Positions 12,733-53,800 of a stretch of DNA of 64,000 nucleotides are shown piece after piece; positions within the stretch are counted from its first letter, which is position 1; each line of letters starts with the position of its first letter. A program made the translations under genes and the position numbers. This stretch comes from Procambarus clarkii (taxonomy: Eukaryota > Arthropoda > Malacostraca > Decapoda > Cambaridae). The notes below the pieces were generated by a model that was given only the letters and a program-made list of their open reading frames with translations, was not told where the DNA came from and made no database searches. The stretch spans positions 4,007,360 through 4,071,359 of the forward strand of contig NC_091188.1 in the NCBI RefSeq assembly GCF_040958095.1, written 5' to 3'.

Positions 12733-12803
12733 TACGGGCTCACCATAGCCCGTGCTACTTGGAACCTTTTGTCCCGAGGGGCTGAATGTAAAACAATAAT
12801 AAT
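12733..12803 (+). repeat. GCCCGTGCTA repeat, copy 2, next to NAGK exon
   Basis: ACGGGCTCACCATAGCCCGT, TGCTACTTGGAACCTTTTGT, then GGCTGAATGTAAAACAATAA. It ends about 44 bp before the exon acceptor, so it sits in or next to the branch-point region of that intron. Confidence 0.75.
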
Positions 12804-12846
12804 AATAGTAGAAGCGGTGAGAGTAACATCCCATGTTCTGTTGCAG

Positions 12847-39741
<26,895 letters not shown>

Positions 39742-40520
39742 CATTCGGTTCTAAAGAATGAGCGAGATAAGAGTGAATGGAACCTAATTGTTAGTGTAAA
39801 TGAGCTGTAACATATCGCCCTACAAAACTGGTGTAATAATTAGGAAAGAACTTGCTTTCATTTTTACACTTCCATAGTGTGGGTTTTCAGTATTTATAAG
39901 TATTGATCTTATTATAATTACAAGATACTGTACAGTATTTATATTTAGAATGATCATTAGACAATTTCTTAGAACAAGGATCTTTAAATGTAATTAAATG
40001 AAAAATAAATACTGAGCCACAATTGTTATAATGAAAGCAATCTTTTTTTCCTACTGTTAGTATTGTCTAAATATAGAGGATACATTGATTTTTCCTCTGA
40101 GCATTTTAGTCTTCCAGACATAGGTCAAATGTATATTTTTACTATGATATACCTTTCATTACATTTAATGTTTGTAAAATTTTGTATACAGTACTTTAAT
40201 AGTTTGTAGAAACATTGTAAGATTTAAATTTTTGTATACATAGGAATTTAGTGCTGCCATCAAGTACAGTATAGAAGAATACATGTAAGGTGCTCTTACA
40301 AATATTGATAACACTCAAGTTGAGGTTTCAGACAAGTTATTTTAACACGAAGTTTCACACATCCACCAATAAGGAAGATTGTTACATTCTTACATACTTT
40401 TCTTTTTATTTATGTATAGAGTCTCAGTTGATGCAAGAAAACTAAGGAGAAAGTAACTGTTTTGTACCCGAGTTATGTATTGTATATTTTTGTTGGCACA
40501 AATAAATTTTAAAGGAATTC
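39742..40520 (+). other. NAGK 3' UTR with candidate poly(A) signals
   Basis: AT-rich non-coding sequence follows the NAGK stop. AATAAA occurs at 40004-40009 and again at 40501-40506; either could end the transcript. The true cleavage site cannot be decided from sequence alone. Confidence 0.5.
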
Positions 40521-43500
40521 AATTCACGAAGGAACTGATGCAATTGACATCAAACTGTATGCCACGGATACTGTACATTAAGTCAAAATCCAAGTGATAA
40601 AACCCTCATCTATGTTCAATCCTAATAGTATTATTCAAATATTGGTGATATATATATGGATTTTGAGAGATGTTTGTACATAGATTAGAACATCATAAAT
40701 ACCCGTAATTTTTCAAGAGACATGGTTATCTTTTTGAAACCTATCTAGTCAGTAGTTAACAAAAATTATGCTAAATATTTGAAGATGAATTATCACTGGG
40801 TATTGGAAGAGCCATTGTAGTAAAGTATGACTAGCACCAGCACAAAACAGCCTTGTTAGGACACTCAACAATGCTTTTATGTTGTGAGTTTAGGTTTTCA
40901 AAAATATTTTTTATGCTGCAAACTGAGGAGTGGTCTAAAGCACAGTTGTTATCTCTACTTAACAAGGCATAAGTTTTAAGAAATGCACATTTTTAAAGCA
41001 CGTTCGAAATGTCGAACAATTTTACATGTAAGTTATTTGTAAATGATTACTATATTCTAGAATCTATTGTTCGGTAATTAATGCTCCTACTCAGACATTT
41101 TATATGCAGCATCCTCATGTATTAAAGACTCCAAAAGAAACGCCTGCAATATTTGCCAAAGAATTTCACATTCGTGTTTGACTAGCAAGTACAGTGCAGT
41201 ACAGCATGTGAATTTTGTAAAATCAAGAAGTGAAAAGTTTTACAATTTCCAGTGTAAGAATATCAAGTGTCCAAAAACCAAACTTAATTTTCCTGGGATA
41301 GTAGAGTACTAAATCAAGCCTAATATAGCATATATTAAGCCTAGGATTGCTTTTTATGGCATTGGGCAGGTTATTTTTTTTTTGTGGCAGCATGCCATTT
41401 GGGCTATTCCAACAGAGCTTTTTGGAAGGGATGAGGGAGGAGCTGAACAGTCCATTTTTACACCTGACCAAACAGTTGCTGTAAGTCTTGTTACCGGAGG
41501 CAAAGCTGAAATTTTGAGACCTTTCACAAATTACCTACTTTTTATATCCAATGTAATGTACTACAGTACAGTATTCTAAATTTTTATCGCCCAATAATTT
41601 CCCTATAGCCTGGCATTTATCAATGGATTGGTAACTTACTGTTTAGGATTAAGGTTTTTAGAAAGATATTGTATTGTATACCTCAAGTTAAAGACGTATT
41701 TTGAGAAACTGGTAAGCAGCTTGAAACATTGTAAGAAACTGTTGTTTTATTCATATTATTCATGCACTTCTGACTTATTGAAGACACCAATTTTATACAG
41801 AATTATACAATACTGCATGTAATTCATAACTTGAATGAACATTACAATAGAAAAATTAATGTTGAACAAAATCAGTACAGTATTATCAATAAAAATTGTG
41901 TGTTCATTACTCAACTATTTATTTGTTGCATTATAGAATGTGTTGAGTCTGAGGAATGAGATCTGTTATGTAAGTATTTTTAAATATATTATGTATATTC
42001 AATATTTTACTGTGCTCCATAAATACCTTCCATACTATCTTTATCTAATTATCCCTCAGAAATGCCTAGACAGGGTCACTTGCTTCCTTGGAGGGATGGT
42101 AAGCAAGTGGCGTGGGACTATACATGTGCTTCCACACTGGCCAGTACCTACCTTCAACACAGCACAAGTGAAGTGGGTGGTGGTGTTTCTTTCAGGTAAA
42201 TGCAGAAAGCCATTAAATAGAGGTCTGGCATACTGTTAAGAGCTTTGTTCTGATCAGTTCGTAGGGAAAATGTGCATTGATGTTCCTGAAAGAATTAGGT
42301 GAAAAATTTATCAGAACTACAAAAGACCAGAGAGCAAAAAGCTTATTGTTCCAGCCTCAGAACCTCAGTGTCATGATTCAGAGGGGAAAATGCCTGTTGC
42401 ATCTTGGGCACGAGTCCAACTTCGGAGGAATTCGAGGATGTATTCGACTTGCAACAATGATTGAATCTGTGTGACATTTATTAATGTATCCCGTTGGTGT
42501 GTTTCATTTTGCTTATATTGGTTGTGCTGTGTGTTTTTCAAAGCCACATTATGTAATTATGGTTTTAGAGATAGTTTGAAAAATATATCTTGCAGTTTAA
42601 ATTAGTTGTAATTGGATTAATTTTCTGAAAAATGTAAAGTAAATGTAATGGAGGTACAAAAGGGCAAGCTTATTATGAGTGCAGTCTTGCCTCTCCAAGC
42701 GTTTCTAACCATAAACTTTCTGGGCTCCCTGGGCCATTCACAGTCCGCTCAGCGATGCGAAAAATGTTTACAATCATTTTATATTTATATATTTTTCACT
42801 CCTTTTCAGCCTAACATAATTTCTCTGACTATAACCTTTTTGTTTCCTGTTCACAAAGTACTGTACTCTTTTTACCCAGTCCCTTTCCTGTTATCCCCAC
42901 TTGTCTTTGTGTGGAACTGTATCAAAATTTTTTTGGCAGTCTAAGAAGTTGAAGTCTACTCATCCTTTCTTCTCATATAATTTTGGTGACCCTGTTATAA
43001 AAATCAATAAAGTTAAGCTTGATTTTCCTTCTCTGAAGTCGTGCTTCAGAGAAGCACAACTCTGTAATAAAATTTACTCTCTCCCGAATGTTCCACAATC
43101 CTTTTTCCAATTACATTTTCAACCATCTTGCATGGAATGCATGTTAATGACACTGGTCTATAGGTTTCATGTCTCTCTCTTTTCTTAAATATTGGAACTA
43201 CATTTGATCTTCCAGATTTCTGGTAGCTCTCCCAACTATTGTGTAATGTTGAACACTATAGTTAATGGGTAACACAATGTATACAGAGTATATACTGTAC
43301 AGTACATTGTATATACAATGTGTCCTATACTGTATACTGAGGACTTCTCAGAGTACCAATCAAATGTATTACAAGACCCAATTTATTTAAGACTTGGTCC
43401 ATGATGCAGCAGTAGCAAATAAACTAAAAATTTAATTCCAAAATATAAACTAATGATAATCATGAGGGTTAAGCACTTCCTCCAGATCATTGCTGCTTTT

Positions 43501-44715
43501 TATGGGTCTAAAGGCAATATTTGCAAGAGTTAAGTATATAATGTTTAACTAGGCATAAGTAAAGCTTTTTGAACATACTGGAGTGCCTGAAACATTTTTG
43601 ATAATGTGGGTAGGTATTTGTTCTATAATTGTTAACATGAGTGATCTCCACTTTTATAGACTGGGATATTCTGACTTCCTTACCAATATCAGGGAAGGCT
43701 AGTACTGTAGTTCTAGTGATTTATTGTAGAATAATGCTATGACCGGAGATAAAACACCTTTGTGTCAATACAAGCTGGTTGTCAGTCTGTGACCTGGATA
43801 TACCTATCTTCCACAGGTATCCATCGCCTAATCTTCCCTTGGCTGTGGCTTTGGTGAACTTGCTTCAGTTCTTGCTATGAACTCCTTTGTGTACAAGTCG
43901 TCATCTGCTTCTTAATTGTGGTACAAGATCCTAACTGGCAGACAATTTTGGATGCTGTTCCAAAGTTGTTTGCAACCAATGTAATTAAGAGGACTACTAT
44001 CAAGTTTATATTGACTAATATGCTAAACTATATATACTCACACTGTACATAACATTCATTCATCAATATACAATACACCATAACATACCTTAATTATATT
44101 GAGAAAGTCATAAAAGTAGGTTTGAGTGTAAGGGTTTGAAGGACACACTACTTGATTTTTGACCAACCACAAGCGACCATGTTTTCTTCTACAGCCAACA
44201 AATAGTAGAAGGGATCAGTTTCAAACTTCTGTATTCACCTTTAGAGCATCTGGATGCTTGTTATAGGGTGTGAAAAATTTTCTGTAGGTACCTGGACTAA
44301 GATAAATGTGTGCAAAATGGAACATAAGCATGTCAGACAAATGCAAGTGTTTCCTGCAGGAAAAGGATTAAGAAAAGCTGGACAAATGGTAGCACCAGAG
44401 AGAACCTACTTTCTCTGTGTATCTTTGTGCTTACATTACTCCATAGCATAATAAAATCCATGTGGCTCCTCACACATTAATAACAACTCTTACTATTTAG
44501 TTTTCCTCTTCCCTGGTTCTGGATCTGTTTCATCAAGATGAATCTTTGTTTCAACATACTTTTTATCTTGTCACTACTAGTGTTTGGTTTCTTTACTTTC
44601 ATTAAAAATTAACTACTTCATATATCAAACAACACAAATTATTTCTTAAATGATTTAGGATTATATTTTATATCAAAACTTGTTATAAATAAAACTTAAT
44701 ATCAATAAATGTTCA
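40521..44715. other. Intergenic region between convergent genes
   Basis: AT-rich sequence between the NAGK and NOP9 3' ends. It contains a LINE reverse transcriptase remnant at 42940-43245. Chance ORFs around 41382-42474 show no clear family. Confidence 0.6.
42940..43245 (-). mobile_element. LINE reverse transcriptase fragment
   Basis: The antisense frame reads SNVVPIFKKRERHETYRPVS, then LTCIPCKMVENVIGKRIVEH, the conserved fingers region of CR1-like LINE reverse transcriptase (VPIFKKGxxxxxxNYRPVSL ... KxxEkxI). Downstream it is broken by stops and a small inverted duplication at 43036-43055. Confidence 0.8.
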
Positions 44716-44721
44716 TTTATT
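44716..44721 (-). terminator. Candidate NOP9 poly(A) signal
   Basis: AATAAA on the - strand lies about 40 bp after the NOP9 stop codon and would give a very short 3' UTR. Other AT-rich matches further downstream are possible. Confidence 0.35.
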
Positions 44722-44759
44722 TTCTTATTAAATTTACAAATAATTTGAATCGATATATC

Positions 44760-44875
44760 TTAATCTGAAATATACCCGGTAGTGTCAATAAAAATATCTT
44801 CGTCCAAGATGTCTGATGTCTCTTCTTTCCTCTCCTTTTTCTTTTTCTTCTTATTTTTCTTTGTTTTATGCTCAC
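44760..44875 (-). CDS. NOP9: NOP9 last exon with lysine-rich tail
   Basis: The exon encodes GEHKTKKNKKKKKKERKEE, then SDILDEDIFIDTTGYISD and TAA at 44762-44760. The poly-Lys run suits nucleolar retention. The acceptor is ATTTCAG. On the + strand the exon is a long pyrimidine tract, easy to miss by gene finders. Confidence 0.88.
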
Positions 44876-47800
44876 CTGAAATTTGAATGAAGACATATAG
44901 TATTATAGTACTGTATTTATCGAGAGAAAATAGTTACAAACTTTCAATAAACAAAACATGATAAGTACTGAATACTGTATTATTAGTTACTGTGTTTTGT
45001 TGGAAGTTTGGAAAGTCGATTTTTGACTAAACAAAATTTTTCTGTATTGTGTATACATTACTATTAAGAAAAAACCCTGCTCTTTCCATTTATACCATTA
45101 CAAATAAATTAGCTATTTAATTATGAGATTAAAAAATTAATCTCTATTACATGATAGAAAATGTGGTTGCATATTGCATATGAAACAACTATCACTGTCA
45201 AAACCCGCTAAACCTTTCCCACACCAGAAAGGGGAAGGAAGAGAAAGGGGGACAGTAGAAGGAAGTGATCATGCAGATTACTGAAGAGGAATTGAAACAC
45301 AAAGCCAATAGGCTTGACAAGTCAGAGAAGTCCATTATGTCCCTCAGGAGCAGCACAAACAGCCTGGAAACTGCATCCGTTGCTGTAGCAACAGATTAAC
45401 AAGGCCAAGAAATGCCCAGACAAGGAACCAAGATCAACCAGTACCTGCTAAGAGAAGATTTCATGCACCCCACAGGAATAGAAATCTTCCACCAAGCAGC
45501 TGCGAGCCTTGTGGTCCACTGTAATCAATACCAACGACAATTTGAGCACCTGGATGTGGAGCTACAATACCCCAACATTACAGAAAAGGGCAGGAGAAAA
45601 CAAGGCACAAAGGAAGATTCCTCATGAAAGACATGAATCACATGGGGCAACTCCCTTTAATTCACCTGCTTAAATATAGAAAAAAAGGCAGAAACTTATC
45701 CAAGGAAAACAAAAGATTGTCTGCCAACTAGGATAAAGGAAGTGGGAACCAAGAAAGGAATACTCATACCCTTTTCCTCCCGAGATGCACAACAAAAAAC
45801 AGCTGCTGCCAGCTATGTGGGCTCTAAGACCACCATCAAACCCTGAAAGGGAACAGCTCAACTGCCACAGCCAATAGCTTATCCAGCACCTGAACCTGAG
45901 AATGCACAAGTCAGAGCCCAGCGAAGCCTCCGTCAGAGAAACTTCGCTGGGCTTCGCTTAGACTAGTGCATGAAAATAGCAGGACTACAGACACGGTAGG
46001 AATAAAGCTCCCAGTACAAAGGCTACCATATAGCCTAAGAACATAATAAAGATTCAACGATGAAGGGGAAACCACCTACCCAAACAGTCACACAGACAAG
46101 TAGGTGAATGCCAGAAGCAAGGGATGTGTCTTGGATAGAAAATGCACCCATAAATACTCAACACACTAAGATTTATGTAATCATGGACAAGAGCAATCAC
46201 TTATGTGATTCAAGCAAATCTTCTGAAAAAGCTCAAAGCCCCACACACAAACAAGGAGCTGGACCAGAGTGATTGCAGTTCATTAGACAATGCACTGCTA
46301 AATACTATATTCCTCATCGACAAGCCTTGTGGTTCAGGAGGAATCAGCACACAGAAGAGGAACTGTAACCTTTCAAAGCAGGTATCGGTGGTTTAGCAGG
46401 AGAAACTCAAGGTAACTACCAAGGAAGGAAACCCTGGTTAACAGTCACAGAGAAATAAAGTAGAGCACATGCAATGTGGGTGACAAAACTGTGAAGAGAA
46501 ACAATAACAAAACAATGGCCCTCATGGAACAAATGATCCAGGAATAGGTAACACCACTTGGCTGAAGTGTGAGGTAGAGGATGGGCCTTGTCAGAGGTCT
46601 GTGCCCTCTGCAGCTGTGACCAAGCAAGCAAGCGAGGGTGTGAACTGACAGGGATCCAGAGTGGCCTGGGTTGCCACCTGGAGGTAGTCAGGCACATCAT
46701 GGTTAGGGTGATTAGTTTTCTTGTTACCTAAAAATATAAAATTATCTTCATTTTTTTTTTTTTAGTACTTATGCTTTCTGGTGGGGTTTGTTCTTGGTTT
46801 TGGGCTGATGACTAATTCCAAAGAGTCCCCTCACTTTATCAAGAGCCGGATTCTGGTTCTGATTTCCAGTAAGCATGGGCTTGTCTTAGAAGCCTGGTAT
46901 ATCTCCCTAATGCTTGGCTGGACCAGCACTTAGCTCAGGAAGCTACTGAAGGGGCCCTCCCAGACACACTGACCCACAGGTTATCACAACAAAAATAAAA
47001 AACGCTTACCTTCCTTATCTTCTACCAACAAGTCATCAAACATTTTCCGTTTCTTCTCTGCCTTGTCAATAAGCTCCTGCCAATCAGATTTGTCTCCTCG
47101 TTTAAACATACCAACCTAGCATAGAAAAAATACAGTATATATAAGGTAAACTTTCAATTATAGAAAATGTTGTTATGCACACTGTCTAAATGGCTACCTG
47201 CCATTACATTTTATGACCTCTGAAAATAGCCAAACTGTCTAATTATGTGCACTTCCTACAGAATGCACCCTGTTACTTCTTATTATCATCACTAACATTA
47301 TTCTGTTAATATATCTTACAAGAACTGTAATAAATGGTCAGAAGCACAAGCTGCAAGGGTAGACATGTGTTACTGTACATGACCAAGAGTGTTAGATCTA
47401 GCATGAATTTGCTCTATATTTTGTATGTTCTTCACTTGATAAGCAAATTAAAAAATTACCTCTCCAAAGTTCATTTTACAATTTTATCTGGCCTGAAATG
47501 TTTCACCGATGCTCTCTTCAACATCTACAGAGACAAAGGAAAGTGGATACATAGTAGCTAGGAGTACATTATATACAACAAATATGAAAAGTTGAAGTGA
47601 GGAGTTTCGTTAGTCAATGTCGGTTGGGGCAGTAGCTGTGGTATAATGAGAAAGTTTTCTTTTGGTTTTCTTTTGGAAGGTAAGGTGCATCTAACGGTAT
47701 GCTGGCTGTTGATAATTGGGCGAGTGTTTGATATGTAGCGCCTCTGCCATGTCTAATTTTCTATTATCACTGCCTGTCAATTACAGTATTACAGTGTTGT

Positions 47801-50800
47801 AGGTCAGGATATCTCTGGTGATGGCCTAGTTGTGTGAAGAAACAAAGTGATCTTTGATAGAGTCTTGTTATTTGTGCACTATCAGACACCTTGAAAGAGT
47901 TATTGACTTTTCTAAATATTGAGATAATTAGGGCTGGCAGTCTCCAAGTGGGCATGTAAAGGCACAGATAATATTCGCCTCTTTCAGAACAAGAGTAGAC
48001 CTGTGAAACTGACCTATTTTCAGTTAATAATTTATAAACAATTGCACCACAAAGTTGTCACATGAAACAGGTGTGCAGTGCAGGGGGGTTAAAGGGCTTA
48101 TAACAACTAAACAAGAAACTGAAACTTACCTGGAACTTGTTATAAATTATAATACCAAATGAATTGCCCTTTATCTTCAGCTCGTCGACAATGAGCTCAT
48201 TACATATCTGTGTCTTGAGTTTGATGCTTGCCACCTTCCATAATGCTTCCAAGCTACGTGATCCATGCTTGGAACATGCAAGTGATGTGTATGTTCCCTT
48301 GAAAAACAATACAAAAAACTCAAGTTAGCCCTGGACAGTGGTAACTATTCTTAATATTAAGATATAATTTTGTTCACTTAAGTACAGTACTTGTAGTTGG
48401 TTTTATACAAGAAATATATCTTAAAATTTTTGCCATCACCTTTGTGGCCTCTGTCTTCCTGGCTACTATTAAAATTACAGCTCGTCACTCAAAATTACCA
48501 TTAACTGTTGGCTTTACCAAGGATTGCCACTAAAACAAGATATGATTTAGAGACATGTTCACCTACCTTAAACTTATGAATAAATTTATCACGATTCTTG
48601 GTACCAACAAAAGAGCTAGAGATGAAGGCATCAACAACATGAGATCCTCGGGGGTCACATGCCATTACTTGCAGGTTTGCTATGCTCATCTCAAGAAAAC
48701 TGTTTACTACCTGAAATGATAATAAAAATCACTTAGGCCTTGCAGAGGTTGAGAAATTACAGGAATCAAAAGGCACCACATGTGTGGGCAACCACTAAAA
48801 GAAGGGTCATGCTCTTTCCTTTTTAATAATAGTGCCAAACAACCTTATTATTGTATTTCTTTAAACCCTCAGGCTGCTGCAATCATCATGTGTTGATTAC
48901 TTATAAAATGGTGGTTATCATCATGTGATGATTTGTGAAAAGATTTGTTTTTTCCTTAACTACTGTAAGAGATCAGCAATCTAGATTCTAGTAACCTGAA
49001 TGAATTCATAGTTTGTATTTTAATGATTTCATTTAAAATTTAATAACTATATGGATGCAAGAGAATTTGGCCAGAAACCACCATTTATTACTATGGTCAT
49101 GTGTTAAATACACTAGGTGCCTGTGGTCATCAAATGACAATTTACATCTTGCTGCTATTACTGTATTTGAATACCAATGGTGCTCATGTAATACTAATAG
49201 TGTCACATAAAAATCATGGTATAATACACCCGCTTTCTCTAAGTCACTATGGTAGAGGCTCGCCCTTCAACCTCCACAGAAGGTTTTACCAAGAAATGAC
49301 AAGAGGATACCGGGTCTATGCAAAATACATCAGCAGTCCTGGTCATAGACCGGGCTCAGATGTGCAACAAGTGAATGATAAACTAAATATAACAATTTCA
49401 GTGGTGATAAAAGTGACCAAGATGAGTTTGACAAGTTTATGCCTTGAGAATGACAAACATGCAGGAGGACTTTGTTTGGGCAGAAGGAAACAGCTTTATA
49501 CACAGTCTGCTATGCCTGAAGATGCAAAAAAACAGGGTGACACCAGAGTTTAGTTTATCTGACAACTGTGAAGTAAAAATTCATTTAAGCATTTGTCAAT
49601 GTTGATTCAATGGAATATTTTAAACGTTTAAATATCAGAAATTTAAACATTAAATTTTTTGGAAATTGATACTGTATTATAAAAAATTTGTGAAGTGGAG
49701 GATAAAAAAAGGGTACTGAGGGATTGTCTCCCCACTCCCACTGGTATTGTTGGCTTGAAGTGAATGTTTGTGAACTGTAATTTAATGCCATATATGAAAA
49801 AACATATGATAAAGAAGCATTGAAGAAAGGATCCACAGTCTGGTTTAACATTATTTACCAAGTACAATGTCACAGATTTGAAGTGAAATCGTGTTATGTG
49901 ACTTTCAAACAGGAATAGTATTAGGTATGCAAATACTGTACAGTATTGAAACTAATATTCCTCCAAAACAATCCAATCTGGTATTCTGTTGAAGATAATG
50001 ATCGAAAGGTATTTGGACAAGGAATATTTAGTATACACAGACAATTTGTACACTGGTACAAGTCAAAATTTAGGTATATGTTTGATCATGTTCTCTGACA
50101 ATCTAATAATAAGCAATCAGACCACCCTTCCCTTTCATTTCTGATCTCAGTCGATGAATTGTGCTTGTACAGAGTGTGCTTGTATACAGGATATACTGTA
50201 TATGCCATAAAAGCAACTAGGTGAATATACATGTATACGTAATGATACACTGATACACTGGGAGCAAACATATGTAAAAAAAAGTTCTCATCTCGTACAC
50301 AAGTATCTGCAGATACTCGTGTATCTTACTACACAAGTATTTGCAGATACTCTTGTATCTTACTACACAAGTATCTGCAGATACTTGTGTAGCAAGATAC
50401 AAAAGACATTTTATAGGATAATCAAGCATTGCTATAATAATGGTAATAGTAACAACTACAGTACATGTATTATTACCTTGATAGGCTTATTAAAATTCAA
50501 CAGTTCCTGTAGAGTAAGAGAACCATGTAGAGATACTGGAGGCAGGTTGCTCTCAGACTGTTTAGCTTGATACTCTTCATAAGGCAACATTCGCAGCAGT
50601 AGTGAAGCAAACTGAACCTGTAGTCTCTCTGGCTCCCAGCATCCAAGCAACTGCATCAAACTCTACGGAGCAGAACAATATACTGTACTAGTTTCACAGG
50701 AAAAGGGAAATTATTAGCCTAGGATTGTATGGTAATGCTAATCAAACTCTTAGAATCATATAAATACAGTGGAACCTTGATTCAACAAACCTTGATTTGG

Positions 50801-53800
50801 CAAATCTCCAGTTGGAACGCACACTTTCCAAGCCAGATTTATTCACCAGATTCTTTGAATTGTTTGCTAAAGTGGGGATGTGTGGATTTGCTTAGGATGT
50901 TGAGACAAAAGTTCACAGACTGGTGAGAAAGTTGCCCATCAAATCATAGGATATAATTAAAGATTCCCTTAGTGATATCAGCCCACAGAGCATGGGAAAC
51001 ATTAGGGTATAAATGGTAACTATTAATATGGCTCCATTTCATAGATGGGTGCAACATTACAAGAAAGAGTTAGGGCCTTGGGAAAGTCATTGAGCATATT
51101 TAAAATCAAATTCTATGGTTAGTTTTCATTTTGAGATTTCCCAGTTTTGTTCACAAATATGGGCCTAATGGAGGCATCTCCGGTTACAACGAATCCCTCA
51201 CTGCAACGAATTAGGGTTGGTCCCATATAGTTTGTTGAATCCAGGGTATGCTGTACATTTGATGATTCAACAGCATCAGTATAGATAAAAGTATTATACA
51301 CTCACTTATCCAAACATGCTCATAGCTTTAATTTCAACACCATAATTACTCCAGAACCAGTTAAAACAAGTAATCCACATTCCCATCCAATATTTATGAA
51401 CATCATAAACCCATTATATTTTATTATAATAATAAACAAATTTTGTTGCTTGTGACAAATTGAGCTATTTAGTGGCTCTCTAAGGTAAACAAAAAGTTCC
51501 ACCGTCTTCTCCTGACAAGGATGGTGACAGTCTGGCAGATGACATTCTCTCTCTGTATCAGTACAGGAAACTTTACACAAACAGTAACTGCAGAGGCACA
51601 TAAAAGATGCTAGGAATTCACAAGTGACAAGCTCAAACTAGCCCAGGATGACCAATAAACTACATTTTATGTACTGCAAACTCAAAATCATATAAATTCT
51701 CCCTTGGGATTAAATGAGATCTCTACCTAACTGCCTACTACTTCTCAGGTCACCTAATACCACTAACAGATGTGGTGCCTCAAGCATAACATGATTCCTG
51801 GGTCCCTGCATGCTCTCATTTCTGCTGATAACAATGGGAGGGGGGAAGATGCAAACAGCCATGGTGAAGTAATAAAGAATAGCGAGCTAGAAAGACAGTG
51901 AAATAAACCATGCTACAACAGCCTTTTAATGCAAATCAAGGTCAAGTGGAGCAAGAGCAAAACAAAAGAATTAAAAACACCCTGGAGGAAATACAGGATC
52001 AGAGGTCATGCAAGCTCTGAACAATTCATTGGTTCGTCCTCTTCTTGAGTAGTTTTGGTAACCATATTTGAGAAAAAATATTGACCAATTGGAACAAGTT
52101 CAGAGCAACAATAATATCAAGACTTGGAAATATATCATACAAAAAATGAAATTTATAATATCAAATGAAGAAAAAATATGAAGCGATATAATATAAGTGT
52201 TTAAAATCACTGAAGGACATAACGATGCTTATACTGAAAAATATTTTAACTTTGCACACATACATAACACACAGCAATTATTTTAAAATTACAGGAAAAC
52301 ATATTTACTCTGAAGATACTTAATACTACTTTAATTCAATGGTAAACATGTTGAAGAGTTTACCAGAAGATATAGTAGTGTGGTTAGAAAAAACATTTAA
52401 ACTTAATATAAATTACAATTTCTCACATACACGACTCTCCAAGTTTATAAGCTTTCCATAAACAGCCGAGATTGGATCTAATAATATGTTCCCATTTGTA
52501 AATATTTGTAAACCTTTGTTGTCCAGTGTTCAATAGATATTTTACACTCTTAGCTCTCATATATACTCAGCTGTTGCCTAAGGAAAATTGCTGTTTTCTC
52601 CTTATTTATAACAAGAGTGAGGAATCCAAATAAGCTAAACACACTGGAGACAAATCATACAGTGAAAAATCTTCTCACAATACCTTAACACAGTTTGACT
52701 GGTGACTAGAGAGTCTGCAACAAGCTTGTGCAAATGCATGAATCACTCCTGTATGACCAGCCTTGACGGCTGCTTCAAGGGCTTCACATACTTCATTGTA
52801 CAAGTCCTCAAACTGAAAGCAGAGGCAGATTTATGGAAAATACTGAATATATTATGAACAGAAGTTATATATAATCATAATGCTGATACTGGCAGTGATA
52901 ATAATGATGATGACTGAAAAATCTAAATGTTAAAAATTATGATGGCTAGATATGTTTTTATAATGGTAGTGGTCATGACTATTATATATGTTTTGAGCAT
53001 AACTGATTAAGGGAACTATGCAGTCCCTATGTTAGGCACATCTCAAAATACAAACTATTGTATTAAAAACAAAAATATCCCTGCTGTACATATACTATAA
53101 ATTACAATATAGTCACACTATGGAGGGAGAATGCTCGGGTGTGTTTGGATGGATGTGGGGGGTGCAGAAGTGGCTTTAAAGACTACTTTCAGTCCATTCC
53201 ACTTGTTGACCATCCTTACAGTATACAAGTATAGTACTGTCTTACATTTGACTCATTTGTGTCTCCAGCTTTCAACAATTTCAAGAGGCTGTTATAGTCC
53301 ACCTTGTATATCCCCCACATTGTTTTGCATGTAGTGATCATATCCTCTCTAATACTTCTCACCTCTAGCATTGTTAGATTAAGTTTCTTCAACATGTCCC
53401 TCGTAGTTTAATCATCTCGGTTCAGGTTCCATTCTTGCTGCAAATCTCTTTACTTTATAACAAAAAATCATGCTTCACATAATGCAGATTCTCTGCTAGA
53501 GCTGCAAATTCTAGTACTGGTCTCATGAAAGCAGTGTAATTTTACTTCAAAAAATCCTTATTCTTATGCTTGTCAGTTTCCCATATGCTGCCAATGTTGT
53601 TATAAATGATGTATATTTCTTCTGGTTTCTTATTGTCTTTTTTCATTTTCACTGCCTTACACTTGAAGATAAACTCGAGCAACCAGACATCTGCCCACTC
53701 CTGGAGTTTATCTAGGTCTTCCCATTTCATCTGCAGAAACTGGTATGAATGAGCTTTTGCCCAGTCTGAGGATGGAGTCTTGTGAGACCCCTATATATGC

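Noticed and set aside
49101-49553. 150-aa ORF antisense to NOP9 as a nested gene
   Set aside because: No family resemblance or regulatory context; kept only as a low-confidence entry.
50297-50398. loxP-like recombination sites
   Set aside because: The 34-bp length and inverted symmetry are suggestive, but the sequence does not match, units are tandem, and no recombinase gene is near.
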